DNA of 64,000 nt from Deltaproteobacteria bacterium (lineage in GTDB: Bacteria > Myxococcota_A > Polyangia > Polyangiales > JADJMO01), in contig JANYDK010000132.1 in NCBI GenBank assembly GCA_025363655.1, positions 1 to 64,000 on the forward strand. The letters run 5' to 3'. The notes below the pieces were generated by a model. That model was not told the DNA's origin. It saw only the letters and a list, made by a program, of their open reading frames with translations, and made no database searches. The position numbers and the translations under genes were made by a program. Below are positions 53,013 through 62,462 of this stretch, in pieces (position 1 is the first letter of the stretch; every line of letters begins with the position of its first letter).

Positions 53013-54323
53013 TCATGAGCGGCGTCGTCGAGCCAACAGCCCCAGGGCACACACCCCGAGGGTCAGCGCCAACGGCGTTGGGCCGATCGGAGCGTAACTA
53101 CAATATCCACCGCCACCGCGGCCGCCCGCTTCCTCATAGGCGTCGTAGAAGGTGCGCGTCGGCTTCGGCGTCACACAGCGAATGTCGGAGATGACTCCGG
53201 GATTGCCCCAGCTGTCGATCGCCGCGACGCCGACCGCGTAGCTCTTCTCGTTGTCGAGACCGGTCACCTGCGCGCTGGTCGAGCCCGGGCCGACGAAGGA
53301 CCCGGCGTATTTCGCGAGCTCACCGCTCGGGAGAATGCCAGGCGCAAACCACGGAGGGAACGCGCCGACGCACGTGAAGTCGGTGGCGACAGCGGCCGCG
53401 TCTCCCGTGCTCGTATCCGTGGTGTCCGTGGTGGTGCTCTTCGCGTCGGCCGCGTCGGCCGCGTCTCCCGTGTCTCCAGTATCGGCGCTCGCGTCGGTGG
53501 GCGTCGCGGAGTCCGGAGATATGGTCCCTCCATCGAGGTGACCATCGCCGAACAGATCGTATGGCACGACGTAGGTTTGGTAACCCTGCAGGGTCGCGGT
53601 CGCGCCGCTGCTCGCGCTCCAATCGATCTTCGCCAATCCATTGCCGCCGCCACCCTTGATGCTCGTCGGCGCGGACGGGCCGGCGATGTCGAAGCCCATC
53701 GGCACGAGCGCCTCGAAGGCGTCGCCGCCGGTCGTCACGTCGGTCTCGCCGTTGAACGGCAAGAGGCTGATGTAGAACGTCCTCGGCTCCATGCTCGCGT
53801 TCGTCGTGCACTCGGTCGCGCGATCGAACGCATCCGCCACCGCGGAGACGTCGTAGCTGACGTCCTTCTTGCTCGTGGGGCTCAGCGCCGCCACGAAGGC
53901 GACGTCGGGGATGCGAACGAGCTGGTGGTCGGCGACGCTCGAATAGGCAATCGTCGCGACGTGATAGCAACTCTTGGCGTCGCCGACGCGCGCCGATGAA
54001 TTCGCGCAGCTGCCCCCCGTGAGATTGACCCAGAGTTGGAGCGACGACGGCGTCACCCAATCTGCGGCAGCCGTGGGAAACGCGAATTTGAATTGATAGT
54101 AGGTTTTGGTGCTCAGGCAGTCATCGCGGTTGGTGCCGGTGTTCGGGGCCGCCGGCCCCTTGGTCGGGGTGGCTTTGCGCGCAGTTCCTTCGCGTTGCGG
54201 GTAACTGGCATCCAAGGTGATGGTCTCGGCTGCGGCAAGAGATGCCAATGCCGTGATCGAGAGCAAAGTGCCAATGACGACGGCGAAGCGGGCGAGAGAC
54301 GGGCGAGTCGATCGTGCGTGCAT
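53013..54323 (-). CDS. MYXO-CTERM-like secreted protein
   Basis: 436 residues from the ATG at 54323. A signal peptide ends near AAAE at about 32. The body has a DNRLR-like domain (TLDASYPQREGTARKATP) and a fibronectin-like region (SAPTSIKGGGGNGLAKIDWS), with an Asp/Thr/Ala stretch at about 280-310 encoded by 9-bp units. It ends in GGGGYCSYAPIGPTPLALTL, then a hydrophobic span and ARRRRS. Cys, hydrophobic span and terminal Arg cluster match the MYXO-CTERM sorting tag, which directs export to the cell surface in myxobacteria. Confidence 0.8.
   Translation of the reverse strand: MHARSTRPSLARFAVVIGTLLSITALASLAAAETITLDASYPQREGTARKATPTKGPAAPNTGTNRDDCLSTKTYYQFKFAFPTAAADWVTPSSLQLWVNLTGGSCANSSARVGDAKSCYHVATIAYSSVADHQLVRIPDVAFVAALSPTSKKDVSYDVSAVADAFDRATECTTNASMEPRTFYISLLPFNGETDVTTGGDAFEALVPMGFDIAGPSAPTSIKGGGGNGLAKIDWSASSGATATLQGYQTYVVPYDLFGDGHLDGGTISPDSATPTDASADTGDTGDAADAADAKSTTTDTTDTSTGDAAAVATDFTCVGAFPPWFAPGILPSGELAKYAGSFVGPGSTSAQVTGLDNEKSYAVGVAAIDSWGNPGVISDIRCVTPKPTRTFYDAYEEAGGRGGGGYCSYAPIGPTPLALTLGVCALGLLARRRRS
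53443..53478 (-). repeat. 9-bp tandem repeat in acidic segment
   Basis: Four units of GCGTCGGCC and variants on the plus strand encode DAA/DTG steps in the acidic segment of the MYXO-CTERM-like protein. Confidence 0.75.
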
Positions 54324-54513
54324 CGGCGATGCGACACAGCAGCCGTCGTGCCACGAGCATCGTCCTCGACGACGCGCGTCGCCCCTCTGCATTGCCTGTC
54401 GGATTCCCTGGCGAGCTGCGCGAGAGCACGTTCGGGTCGACTGCCATTTTTTCAGCGGGCAGCGCGCCGGTTGTCGATCGTGCGCGACGCTTGCGAGAGC
54501 GCAAACGAGCCGA

Positions 54514-55038
54514 CTACTCGATCTTCTCCGGATGAATCAGCTTCCCATCCGGCGTCAGTCCTGCGCCTTCCATCGCCTGCGCTTGCGGCACCTTGTCGAC
54601 GGGCGGCCGCTCTTCGATGCGGTCGACGATGATCTCGGTCGCGGCGCCGAGGCCCAAGGTCGAGACCTCGACGCGGAGGTGGTGGCCGGGATCGGAGCCG
54701 CGCACCTTGAGGTTGGGGAAGATGGTTCCGTTGGCGCCGACGACGCCTTGCGGATCGTCGCTCTGTTGGCGGACGAAGTTGGCCACCTCGTCGAGCGGGC
54801 GAGCGACGGTGACGTAGATGGCGGTGCCGAAGCGAGCGTCGATGCGGGCTTCGCGAGGAAGCACCAGATCGTGCGCGCGCTGCACGCCAGGCGGCGCCTC
54901 ACCCGCGGCGAGGCGATCGGGCGGGGCGCTCGAGGCCGCTGCGCTCGGTTGGGGCGAAGGCGCAGGCGCGCGCTTACAGCCCGCCACGAGGGCGAGACCG
55001 GTGACGAGCGCTGCGGTTATTCGATGCTCGCTGCCCAC
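54514..55038 (-). CDS. Small lipoprotein at the end of the pilus operon
   Basis: 174 residues from a GTG at 55038 inside the pilY1 3' end (22-nt overlap). Lipobox LVAGC (Cys21), then a Ser/Ala/Pro linker and a domain with FGTAIYVTVARPLDEVANFV and TIFPNLKVRGSDPGHHLRVE. It ends in PEKIE. No family was recognised. Overlap with pilY1 implies it is made with the minor pilins and may help pilus tip assembly or anchoring. Confidence 0.75.
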   Translation of the reverse strand: MGSEHRITAALVTGLALVAGCKRAPAPSPQPSAAASSAPPDRLAAGEAPPGVQRAHDLVLPREARIDARFGTAIYVTVARPLDEVANFVRQQSDDPQGVVGANGTIFPNLKVRGSDPGHHLRVEVSTLGLGAATEIIVDRIEERPPVDKVPQAQAMEGAGLTPDGKLIHPEKIE

Positions 55039-58000
55039 GTATCGATCTTGGTGACGGAGACCGGCGGCACGAGTGTACGCGTATACGTCTTCGTCGAGGT
55101 ACCCCCCACGCCGCCTCCGCCGGTGGAAGGTGATTTCGGGCCGGTTTGCGCGACCAACTGGAAGTCGCCGGTGTTGATGCCGGTGACGGTCTGGTGGGAC
55201 GAGGTCGCGCCGGTGTACGGATCGGTCGTCGCGCTCGAGGCGGTGTCGACGCACGAGGGACGCTGCGTGACGCCCGCGCCGAAGACGATGGTGCCCGGGT
55301 CGAGCTGGAGACAACGGAAGAAGTTGCCGAGCCCGGGGCGGGCGTCGGTGTTGGGAACGCTCGGCGGGCAGGTGCCGACGATGACGTCACCAGGCTGCTG
55401 CTGCAGGCGCGCGCGCGGGAGGCCGGGCGAGCCGGTGCCAGGCTCGGTCTCGGCGTAGTCGACGCCCCAGATCGTGCCCTGACCTTTGAGGCACGCCGAC
55501 GCCGAGGCGACGTCGGGCGTGAAGGTCGAGAAGTAGAGATTGCCGCTGAAGAGCGAGAGCGGACCGGTCGGGGTGACGCCGCCGGTGAAGGGGATCTTCC
55601 AGTTCGTGACCGTCGACGCCGTCGTCCCCGAGAGCGTCGTCGTCAGCTGTTCGCTCACCGACCACATGTTGTTGACGTTGACCGCGGCGAAGTTGTTCTG
55701 GTCGCCGGTGGCGTAGATCACGGTGATGCGGCCGAGACGATCGACGGTGAGCACTGGGGCGAGCGAGACCGCTTGGGGCGGCTGCGACGTCGCGGTGAAG
55801 GTGGTGTTGATGTAGCTGTCGTGGAAGAGGCCGAACGTCCAGTTGGTCGGGTTGGTGTCGGTGAAATCGGCCTTCCAGAGGTCGCCGTCTTCGTCACCGA
55901 CGAACGCGCGGGTGGTGACGGCGCCAATCGCGGCGGGATAGATGGCGACGGCACCGGTGAGGGGCGCGTCGATGTTGGCGTAGGTGCCGACGATGCTCGA
56001 GGCGACGCCCGCGGTCTGGAAGGCGGTCACCGGCGAGTCGGTCTCGGCCGGATGATCAGGCGTTTTTCCCAGCGGATCGTTGCGGAAGGTGCGGAGGATC
56101 TTGCCGTCGTAGAGGCGCACGACGGTGAACGAGTTGCCCGCGCCGCGCCAGCAGCGCGTCTTCGTGCGAACGCCCGCTTCGATCGGCGTCGTCCAACGGT
56201 TGCACTGCGTCGGCCAGGTGGCCGAGAGCGTGCCTTCGCCACCGGGAAGGAAGGCGACCGGCGTCTCGACCGGCGAGCCACCCGCCTCGGCATAGTAGAC
56301 GGTGCCGATCGCCGGCTTGGCCGGGTAGGTGCCGAAGAGATTGCGATCGCCGCCGACCGAATCTTTGATCGTCGTCAGCTGCCAGAGAAACTCGGGGCGG
56401 GCCGGGTTGGTGACGTCGACGGCGTAGAAGCCGCGACCGGTGGTGAGCCCACCGACGGCGATGGTGCGCCAGTTGGCGACGCCACCCTTCGCTTGATCGC
56501 GCGTGCGTCCCCAAGGCGGCGTCGAGCCTCCGCCAATGCCGAAGGCGACGTCTTTCACCACCGGCGCCATGTCGAGGAGGAGCGCGTGCGCGCCGTCGTA
56601 CTGCTTGGGAATGCTCGGCAGCACCGCCGGCGGGATGAACGCCCAGAGCTCCGGGTTGGAGGTGTCGGTGAGGTTCGTCTGGATGCCGTGGAGCATGCCG
56701 TCGTTGGTCGCGACGAGGAGCATCGGGAGGCGCGTGGACTGGAGACGACGAAAGTCGGTGTACGACTCGTCACGGAGGAAGGCATCGGGCACGCCGACGC
56801 TGACGGGGGTCGCGTGGTAGATGTCGCCGAACGCGAGGCCGACGCGGTCGAGCCAGGTCACGCGCGTCGCCGGCAGGCCGAGCGCATAGTTGAGGTACTT
56901 GAGCTTGCACTGCGCCGGACTGGGCTCGTCCGAGCACGAAGAGGAGGTGATGTTCATCGCCTCCGGGGTCATGTTCGAGCTCGAGGTGAAGCCCGTCCCC
57001 GCGCCCTCGATCGACACGCCCTGTTGGTGCGAGACGCCGTCGTTGTCCGCGGTGGAGATGTTGCGGCGAATGCTCGTCGTCGAGTTGTCACCGCTGGAGG
57101 CCAAGACGCCGTTCCACGAATAGAAGTTGCGGTTGGTCGTCTTCGCGATGACCGTGCCGAGATCGTCGTCTTGCGCGGCGGAGAACGGGATCGCTTGCGG
57201 CGTCGTGCCCGAGCCCGCGGTGAGCACGCACTGGTAGCGGATGCGCTCGAGCGTGCCGGTCCAGGCGGTGAACGGATTGACCTTGAACGAAGAGCGGAAC
57301 TCGTTCTGCGACGAGTTGGCGCCGGTGCTGCTGGCGACCCCGGCGAAGACCGGGACGGTGCGGGAGGTCGAGGTGGTCGCCGTCGCCGCGGCCATCGCCT
57401 TCACGAGCGCAGCGCGGAGCGTGTCGGCAGTGTTGGCGATGTACGCCTTGCCGGTATTTCCGTTGTAGGCGATTTGATTGAGCGTGCAGCAGGGGTAGCG
57501 CGGATCACCGGGAAGCACCGTGGTCCCACAGCCGCCAGTCACCGGATCGACCGCCGAAGAAGTGCAATCGACCGCAGCGCCGGCCGCGTCGGTGAGCGAG
57601 AAGCCGACGACGAAGGTCGAGACCTGCGGCTTGCCCGACGGCGGGTGCGAGAGCTCGCGAGCGATGTCCTCCGCGCGACGCGACGGGCAGCAGCCCTTGC
57701 TCGCCGTCGTGGCGGTGCAGCCGCTGACAGTGGTGCTGTTCCACACCGATGCGAGCGAGGGATCGGCGTTGTCTTCGCACTTCTCCGACGTCGTCGGCGC
57801 GTCGCGGAGGTCGGAGTTGGGGAAGCCGTCGGTGATGAGGATGATGAAGTTGCCGCGGCAGGAGATCGACGGATCGACCGTGCTCGGACCGTCGGGATCG
57901 GTCCACATGTACTGCTGCGCGTCGGCGAGCATCGGACCGATCGGCGTCGCGCCGTACGGACGCGAGGCGAGCATCGCGTAACGAATGCGATCGTTGACCG

Positions 58001-58889
58001 CACGGAGCGCCGCGGTCGAGTCGTCGCCCGCGAAGCCGACGAGCGGACCTTCCCACGGCGCAGCGCTCGGGTTGCGGGCGCCGTTCTCGTAGATGTGCGT
58101 CGCCGGCGCGGTCGAAGGATCGCACGCCGCCGGCCAGCCGTACTGCGGCTTGATCGTGCCCGTGCCCTTCCAGCCGGGAAAATAGCTCCAAAGGCCCGCC
58201 TGACCGCTGACGAAGTCGTGACCGGTGCCGGTCCAACCGCTGCCCGAGTCGGGCGCGTTGTCGAACGTCATGAGACCGAAGCGCGCCTGATCACGGAAGG
58301 TGTCGAGGACGCCGAGGCCGTCGGTCTGGTAGTCGGTCGACGCGCAGGTGCCGAGCGCTTGGAGGAAGCTGCCGTTCCACTTGCGCCAACCGAAATCGCT
58401 GATGCCCCAGGTGGTCCAGTCGTTGGGCCACGTCGCGGTCTTGGTCAGGCTGTTGGAGCCGATCGCGCACGAGTTGGAGAGCGGCCGATAGTGATAGAGG
58501 CCGTATCCGGCGTCGTAGGGGTTGGCGCCGCCGAGGCCGAATTCGTTCTTGAAGTCGTCCTTCGAACGATCGACCGCGAGGAGCGTGTAGTTCTTGATCG
58601 AGCCGCCGAGCACCTCGAGCGCGGAGACCCAGCGGTTTCGGGCGATGGTCGCGGTCGCCTTGCTCCCGGTCGACGGATCGAGCGTGGTGCCGTCGTCACG
58701 AAGCGGCAACGTGCCGTTCGGCATGCGCTCCATCGAGCCCGAGGTGTCGAGGAGGATGAGGACGTTGGGAAGCGGCGGCGCGACATCGGACTGCGCCCGC
58801 GCGGTGCCGCTCAGCAGCACGGTGGCGGCGAGCGCTCCAAAGGGGAGCGCGCGATAGAGCAGGCCGTATTTTCTCTCTGCGCTCGTCAT
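55017..58889 (-). CDS. pilY1: PilY1-type pilus tip protein
   Basis: 1290 residues with a signal peptide ending near AQS (33). An N-terminal vWA domain has NVLILLDTSGSME, the metal-dependent adhesion site (48-53), and the rest of that domain spans about 400 residues. The C-terminal beta-propeller part carries FVGDEDGDLWKADF, the Asp-rich calcium loop typical of PilY1. PilY1 caps type IV pili with the minor pilins and acts in adhesion and assembly. It follows pilX by 56 nt in the minor-pilin operon. In Myxococcus several pilY1 clusters of this design exist and each supports pilus formation; here only one is visible. Confidence 0.95.
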   Translation of the reverse strand: MTSAERKYGLLYRALPFGALAATVLLSGTARAQSDVAPPLPNVLILLDTSGSMERMPNGTLPLRDDGTTLDPSTGSKATATIARNRWVSALEVLGGSIKNYTLLAVDRSKDDFKNEFGLGGANPYDAGYGLYHYRPLSNSCAIGSNSLTKTATWPNDWTTWGISDFGWRKWNGSFLQALGTCASTDYQTDGLGVLDTFRDQARFGLMTFDNAPDSGSGWTGTGHDFVSGQAGLWSYFPGWKGTGTIKPQYGWPAACDPSTAPATHIYENGARNPSAAPWEGPLVGFAGDDSTAALRAVNDRIRYAMLASRPYGATPIGPMLADAQQYMWTDPDGPSTVDPSISCRGNFIILITDGFPNSDLRDAPTTSEKCEDNADPSLASVWNSTTVSGCTATTASKGCCPSRRAEDIARELSHPPSGKPQVSTFVVGFSLTDAAGAAVDCTSSAVDPVTGGCGTTVLPGDPRYPCCTLNQIAYNGNTGKAYIANTADTLRAALVKAMAAATATTSTSRTVPVFAGVASSTGANSSQNEFRSSFKVNPFTAWTGTLERIRYQCVLTAGSGTTPQAIPFSAAQDDDLGTVIAKTTNRNFYSWNGVLASSGDNSTTSIRRNISTADNDGVSHQQGVSIEGAGTGFTSSSNMTPEAMNITSSSCSDEPSPAQCKLKYLNYALGLPATRVTWLDRVGLAFGDIYHATPVSVGVPDAFLRDESYTDFRRLQSTRLPMLLVATNDGMLHGIQTNLTDTSNPELWAFIPPAVLPSIPKQYDGAHALLLDMAPVVKDVAFGIGGGSTPPWGRTRDQAKGGVANWRTIAVGGLTTGRGFYAVDVTNPARPEFLWQLTTIKDSVGGDRNLFGTYPAKPAIGTVYYAEAGGSPVETPVAFLPGGEGTLSATWPTQCNRWTTPIEAGVRTKTRCWRGAGNSFTVVRLYDGKILRTFRNDPLGKTPDHPAETDSPVTAFQTAGVASSIVGTYANIDAPLTGAVAIYPAAIGAVTTRAFVGDEDGDLWKADFTDTNPTNWTFGLFHDSYINTTFTATSQPPQAVSLAPVLTVDRLGRITVIYATGDQNNFAAVNVNNMWSVSEQLTTTLSGTTASTVTNWKIPFTGGVTPTGPLSLFSGNLYFSTFTPDVASASACLKGQGTIWGVDYAETEPGTGSPGLPRARLQQQPGDVIVGTCPPSVPNTDARPGLGNFFRCLQLDPGTIVFGAGVTQRPSCVDTASSATTDPYTGATSSHQTVTGINTGDFQLVAQTGPKSPSTGGGGVGGTSTKTYTRTLVPPVSVTKIDTWAASIE

Positions 58890-58945
58890 GGTTTACCTCA
58901 CCACCTCTTCCAAATATCGAATCGAAGGCTCTCGCGCGCGCGTCG

Positions 58946-59659
58946 TCAGTAAATCGGACCGACGAAAAGGTGTCCGCGCGCACCCGTGAACGTCGCGCTC
59001 GGCCGCTCCGAGGCGTCGATCACGCCCATCACGCCACCCGGCTCGTCCTGGTAGATGACGCCGCTCACGGACATCGTCACGTCGAGGAATTGGGGGGCGT
59101 GGTCGTCTACGGACTCGCCCGGTTTGACGCGACCGACCAGCATCGGATCGGTGAACTCGACGTTGAAGCCACCCGCCATGGTGGTCATGCCGAGGCTGCC
59201 CGGAATGCCAGGGATACCAGGCCCCGACAACACCGGCCCTTGGAAGAGGACCATCCCTGCCCGGTTCTGGATGTCTGGGTCTCTGAGGTGATAGCAAGGC
59301 GGCATCGCCGTCGTCGGACCCGTGGCGCCGAGGCCGCCGTTGGCTTCGCAGAGGTCGCCCTTCTTGTTCAAGAGGCCGAGGTAGGCCTTGGGCGCGGTGC
59401 CGATTTCGCTCGTGACGGCGCGCGCGCCGTAGCCAGACACGACCTCGGAGACGTTGCGCTGGCGGAGGTAGCCGGCGGTACGCACTTCATAGCGCGAATT
59501 GCCGAGCGCCCAGGTGCCGATGGCCGAGAGGACGGCGATGACCATCAAGATGATGAACATCGTCGCGCCGCGCTCGTCGCTGCGGCGACGCCGGAGCCGG
59601 CGCCGGGCGGGGGCCGACCCATCGGGGTGGGTGCGGCGGGTGCGAGGGTGAATGCTCAT
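58946..59659 (-). CDS. pilX: PilX-type minor pilin
   Basis: 237 residues. After an Arg-rich N-terminus comes SDERGATMFIILMVIAVLSA, a PilX-like hydrophobic helix without the usual Glu at position 5. The body ends in RGHLFVGPIY. ATG overlaps the pilW stop (TGATG). Position between pilW and pilY1 is the usual one for PilX, which sits nearest the tip and helps initiate pilus assembly. Confidence 0.85.
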   Translation of the reverse strand: MSIHPRTRRTHPDGSAPARRRLRRRRSDERGATMFIILMVIAVLSAIGTWALGNSRYEVRTAGYLRQRNVSEVVSGYGARAVTSEIGTAPKAYLGLLNKKGDLCEANGGLGATGPTTAMPPCYHLRDPDIQNRAGMVLFQGPVLSGPGIPGIPGSLGMTTMAGGFNVEFTDPMLVGRVKPGESVDDHAPQFLDVTMSVSGVIYQDEPGGVMGVIDASERPSATFTGARGHLFVGPIY

Positions 59660-60951
59660 CAGTAGGCCGCCGATTGTTGGTTGAGGAGCGCGACCTCGCC
59701 GACGTCGGTGCGCGTGCGCGCGTAGAGACCGTTCGGGAGGAGATAACGAAGGAGACCGGAGCCGGTCGGACCGATGGCCGACGAACGATCGCCGTCGCGG
59801 CTGCGGGTGGTGATTTGGAAACGAACCGAGCGGATGCGCTGCGGACGGGCCGCGCCGCCGCCGGCAGTGACGTCGCCCGCAGCCGCCGTCGCCGTCGCGT
59901 CGTTGAACGGATAGGCGATGACGTTGGGCTCGCGGTATGCGCCGGTGGTGAGCGCCCCGTCGTCGATGCTGAAGGCGAACTTCAGGTCGACGACGTACTC
60001 GGCGACGATCTGCTGCGGCGAAGCGCTGGTTCCGCAGCCGGGCACCTCGGTGCCGTCGGGGTTGAGCTCGGTGCGGACGAGATCGAACTTGGTGGTGTCA
60101 CCGTCGGGGTAGGCCCAGGGGGCAATCGCCGCGAGGTTGCGCAAGTCGTAGCGCATGAATTGGACGGCATTCACCGTGGCTCCGAGGCCGAAGCCGGTGA
60201 CACCGCACTTTTTGTCGGCATCGGCGGTGGTGATGAATTTCGCCGACGGCGAGAGCTTGAGCGAGATCTGCGGCGCGAGGCCGTTGATCGTCGCGCCCAT
60301 CGTCACCGACTGGATGAGGAGGAACTGCGAGGAGCCGAGATTGTTGGTGAGGCGGAGGAGCTTCCCGGTGGGGAAGGTGGCGTCGAGCAGCGCCTGGAGG
60401 TCGCCGCCCGAGTCTGCGCCCGCGCCGACCGAGAGGAGGCGCTGCATCGCCCCGTTGTTGCGTTGCAGATAGATGGTGTAGCCCGCGCCCGAAGCCTCGA
60501 CGCTCGACGCCAGGTAATAGTCGGAGCCGGCGAAGTTGCCGTTGATGATGATCGAATCGGGATTGAGGCCGTTGGGGTCGCTCAGCGCCTTGGTCGCCGC
60601 GTACGAGCCACCGGGCACGTAGAGGATCGATTGCAGCCTGGTCGCGAAGCCGGACGCCGCCGGCTTCGGGCAGACGTCGGGATCGGCGACGACGTTGGAC
60701 GTCGACATGAGGCCGGCGCGGGCCAAATCGCTGCGGAGGCGATCGATGCCGATGCGGAGGTTGAGCTGCGCGCTGGCGACGCGTGACTCTTCACCGAAGA
60801 GCCGCGTCGACCCCTTCGAGAGGAGGAACGCCGCCAAGACGACGAAGAGCCCGGCGATGACCGCCACCAGCAGCTCGATGAGCGTGAAGCCACGCGCGCT
60901 CGTACGAGACGTCTTGCGAGACGCACGTCGGAGGAGGAGAGATGCGCTCAT
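59659..60951 (-). CDS. pilW: PilW-type minor pilin
   Basis: 430 residues. The class III leader is ARGFTLIELLVAVIAG, with cleavage after Gly21 and Glu at position +5. The long C-terminal domain (about 390 residues) is larger than typical minor pilins, as is common for PilW. Start overlaps the pilV stop (ATGA), and the stop overlaps the pilX start (TGATG). Confidence 0.9.
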   Translation of the reverse strand: MSASLLLRRASRKTSRTSARGFTLIELLVAVIAGLFVVLAAFLLSKGSTRLFGEESRVASAQLNLRIGIDRLRSDLARAGLMSTSNVVADPDVCPKPAASGFATRLQSILYVPGGSYAATKALSDPNGLNPDSIIINGNFAGSDYYLASSVEASGAGYTIYLQRNNGAMQRLLSVGAGADSGGDLQALLDATFPTGKLLRLTNNLGSSQFLLIQSVTMGATINGLAPQISLKLSPSAKFITTADADKKCGVTGFGLGATVNAVQFMRYDLRNLAAIAPWAYPDGDTTKFDLVRTELNPDGTEVPGCGTSASPQQIVAEYVVDLKFAFSIDDGALTTGAYREPNVIAYPFNDATATAAAGDVTAGGGAARPQRIRSVRFQITTRSRDGDRSSAIGPTGSGLLRYLLPNGLYARTRTDVGEVALLNQQSAAY

Positions 60952-61631
60952 TGGGCAGTCACCTTGGAGACCGCGCCGACGAGGTAGACGAAGTGATAGT
61001 CGTCCTCGTTGGCGCCGATCGGATCGCCGCCGCTTCCACCCGAGGGCGGCGCATCGCAGGTGGCGAGAGGCTCACGACGCTTCGACCAATAGACCCGCAC
61101 CTCGGTGCGCAGCATCGAGGGAGTGGTGCCCGGACAGCCGCCACCGGTGGTGCAGAGAATGTCGGGGTAGACCATCGTCAGGCGAATGTTGGTGCAGTAG
61201 ATGATGTCGCCGCCGACCGTCGGATCGATGTCGTTGCCGTTGAGGTCGAAGGACGCGCTGTACTTCTTGGCGCCGATGCTGCCGACGGGGAGAATCCAGC
61301 CCTTGCCGTACTCCTTGAGGTAGACCGTGTCCGTGGCCAGGTCGGAGTTCTTGGAGAAGTTCGAGGGGTGGTTCCAGTTGGTGGCGTCGGTCTGCAGTCG
61401 CTCGAGCCAGACGCGGGCGATGCTCGAGCCGGTGGAGAGCTGACGCGCGTCGACGTTGGTGACGATGGTCGCCTTCTCGAGCGCGACGATGCCCATCAGC
61501 CCGATGAGGAGCACGGTCATCGCCATCATCACTTCGATGAGCGTGAAGCCGCGCGCACCACGACGCGACGCCCCACGAGAGCCGCGAGCGGTGTGTTGGC
61601 GATGGGAAGGGGCTGTGGTCATGGCGTTCAT
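60948..61631 (-). CDS. pilV: PilV-type minor pilin
   Basis: 227 residues from the ATG at 61631, which overlaps the stop of the FimT-like gene (ATGA); an ATG at 61622 would be three codons shorter. The leader is ARGFTLIEVMMAMTVLLIGL, with Gly28 and Glu33 at position +5. Its stop overlaps the pilW start. It belongs to the priming complex of minor pilins. Confidence 0.9.
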   Translation of the reverse strand: MNAMTTAPSHRQHTARGSRGASRRGARGFTLIEVMMAMTVLLIGLMGIVALEKATIVTNVDARQLSTGSSIARVWLERLQTDATNWNHPSNFSKNSDLATDTVYLKEYGKGWILPVGSIGAKKYSASFDLNGNDIDPTVGGDIIYCTNIRLTMVYPDILCTTGGGCPGTTPSMLRTEVRVYWSKRREPLATCDAPPSGGSGGDPIGANEDDYHFVYLVGAVSKVTAQ

Positions 61632-62275
61632 CCGGGGACGTCGATGCGCGGAATGCCCGAGCTGCCGACGACGACGAAGCGCTGGAGGCCGAAGACGTTG
61701 CCTGCGGTGTCTTTGCGGTGGATTTCGTACTGCAGCGAGTCGCAGGCTTGAGGGCGCTTCCACACGCCACCGGACGACTTCCACCAGCTCGAACCCGAGG
61801 GCGTGAAGCAGAAGAGGCCGAGGCTCGCGGGGTTGGCGGCAATGGCCTCGATGCCACGAGGACCGAGCGTCTTGTCGGTGACGGGGTCGATGGTCTGCAT
61901 CACGCGGATGCCCACGCCCGGCGTCCAGCTCGGCGAGAAGCAGCTGTTGATCGGCGCGAGCGAGGCCGGGTCGAAGGCGTTCATCAGCACCAGCTTGACG
62001 AGGCCACCGGTGCTGACGGTGGCGCTGACCACGTGCGTCGCGCCGGTGGAGGCTGCGCGCGTACGAGCGACGCGGAACATGCCGGAGATGTCGTCGGCGA
62101 GCGCCCCGGCCCGTCGGTCGTCGAGCGTCTTGCTGATGGACGGGGCCGCGAGCGCGAGGAAGATGCCGATGATGGCGACGACGGCGAGGAGCTCGAGGAG
62201 CGTGACGCCGCGAGCTGCCACCCGGGAGACCCGGGATGACCGAGAGCGACGACGAAGACGACCGACGGCAGGCAT
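61628..62275 (-). CDS. FimT/GspH-type minor pilin, first gene of the operon
   Basis: 215 residues from the ATG at 62275; the frame is open further upstream, but that part overlaps the start of the next gene on the other strand. The leader is AARGVTLLELLAVVAIIGIF, with cleavage after Gly23 and Glu28 at position +5. The rest resembles FimT/GspH, with a Cys pair (NSCFSPSW and FCFTPSG). Arg/Ser-rich leader residues include a short SRVSRV repeat. Confidence 0.85.
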   Translation of the reverse strand: MPAVGRLRRRSRSSRVSRVAARGVTLLELLAVVAIIGIFLALAAPSISKTLDDRRAGALADDISGMFRVARTRAASTGATHVVSATVSTGGLVKLVLMNAFDPASLAPINSCFSPSWTPGVGIRVMQTIDPVTDKTLGPRGIEAIAANPASLGLFCFTPSGSSWWKSSGGVWKRPQACDSLQYEIHRKDTAGNVFGLQRFVVVGSSGIPRIDVPG

Positions 62276-62462
62276 CGGGGGTGGTTTCAGCAAGCGATGT
62301 GCCGTTCCTGCGAGGGAGGCCCACCTCGATTTCCCCGAGAAACCAGGGCCACGCGATCGTGGCTTCAGCAACCGATTGCGGCGCTCCGCAGAAAGTTCAA
62401 GGTCGCTGAAGGTGAGATATCGGCGCTCGCGGCCCTCGACGACGTCGACTATTCCAACGCCG
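62276..62462. promoter_or_regulatory. Divergent region, pilus operon / DUF6599-like lipoprotein
   Basis: 187 nt between the first minor-pilin gene and the plus-strand lipoprotein. The promoter for the pilus operon should lie here. No clear sigma-54 -24/-12 site (the type used by many pilA promoters) was found by eye. Confidence 0.4.
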
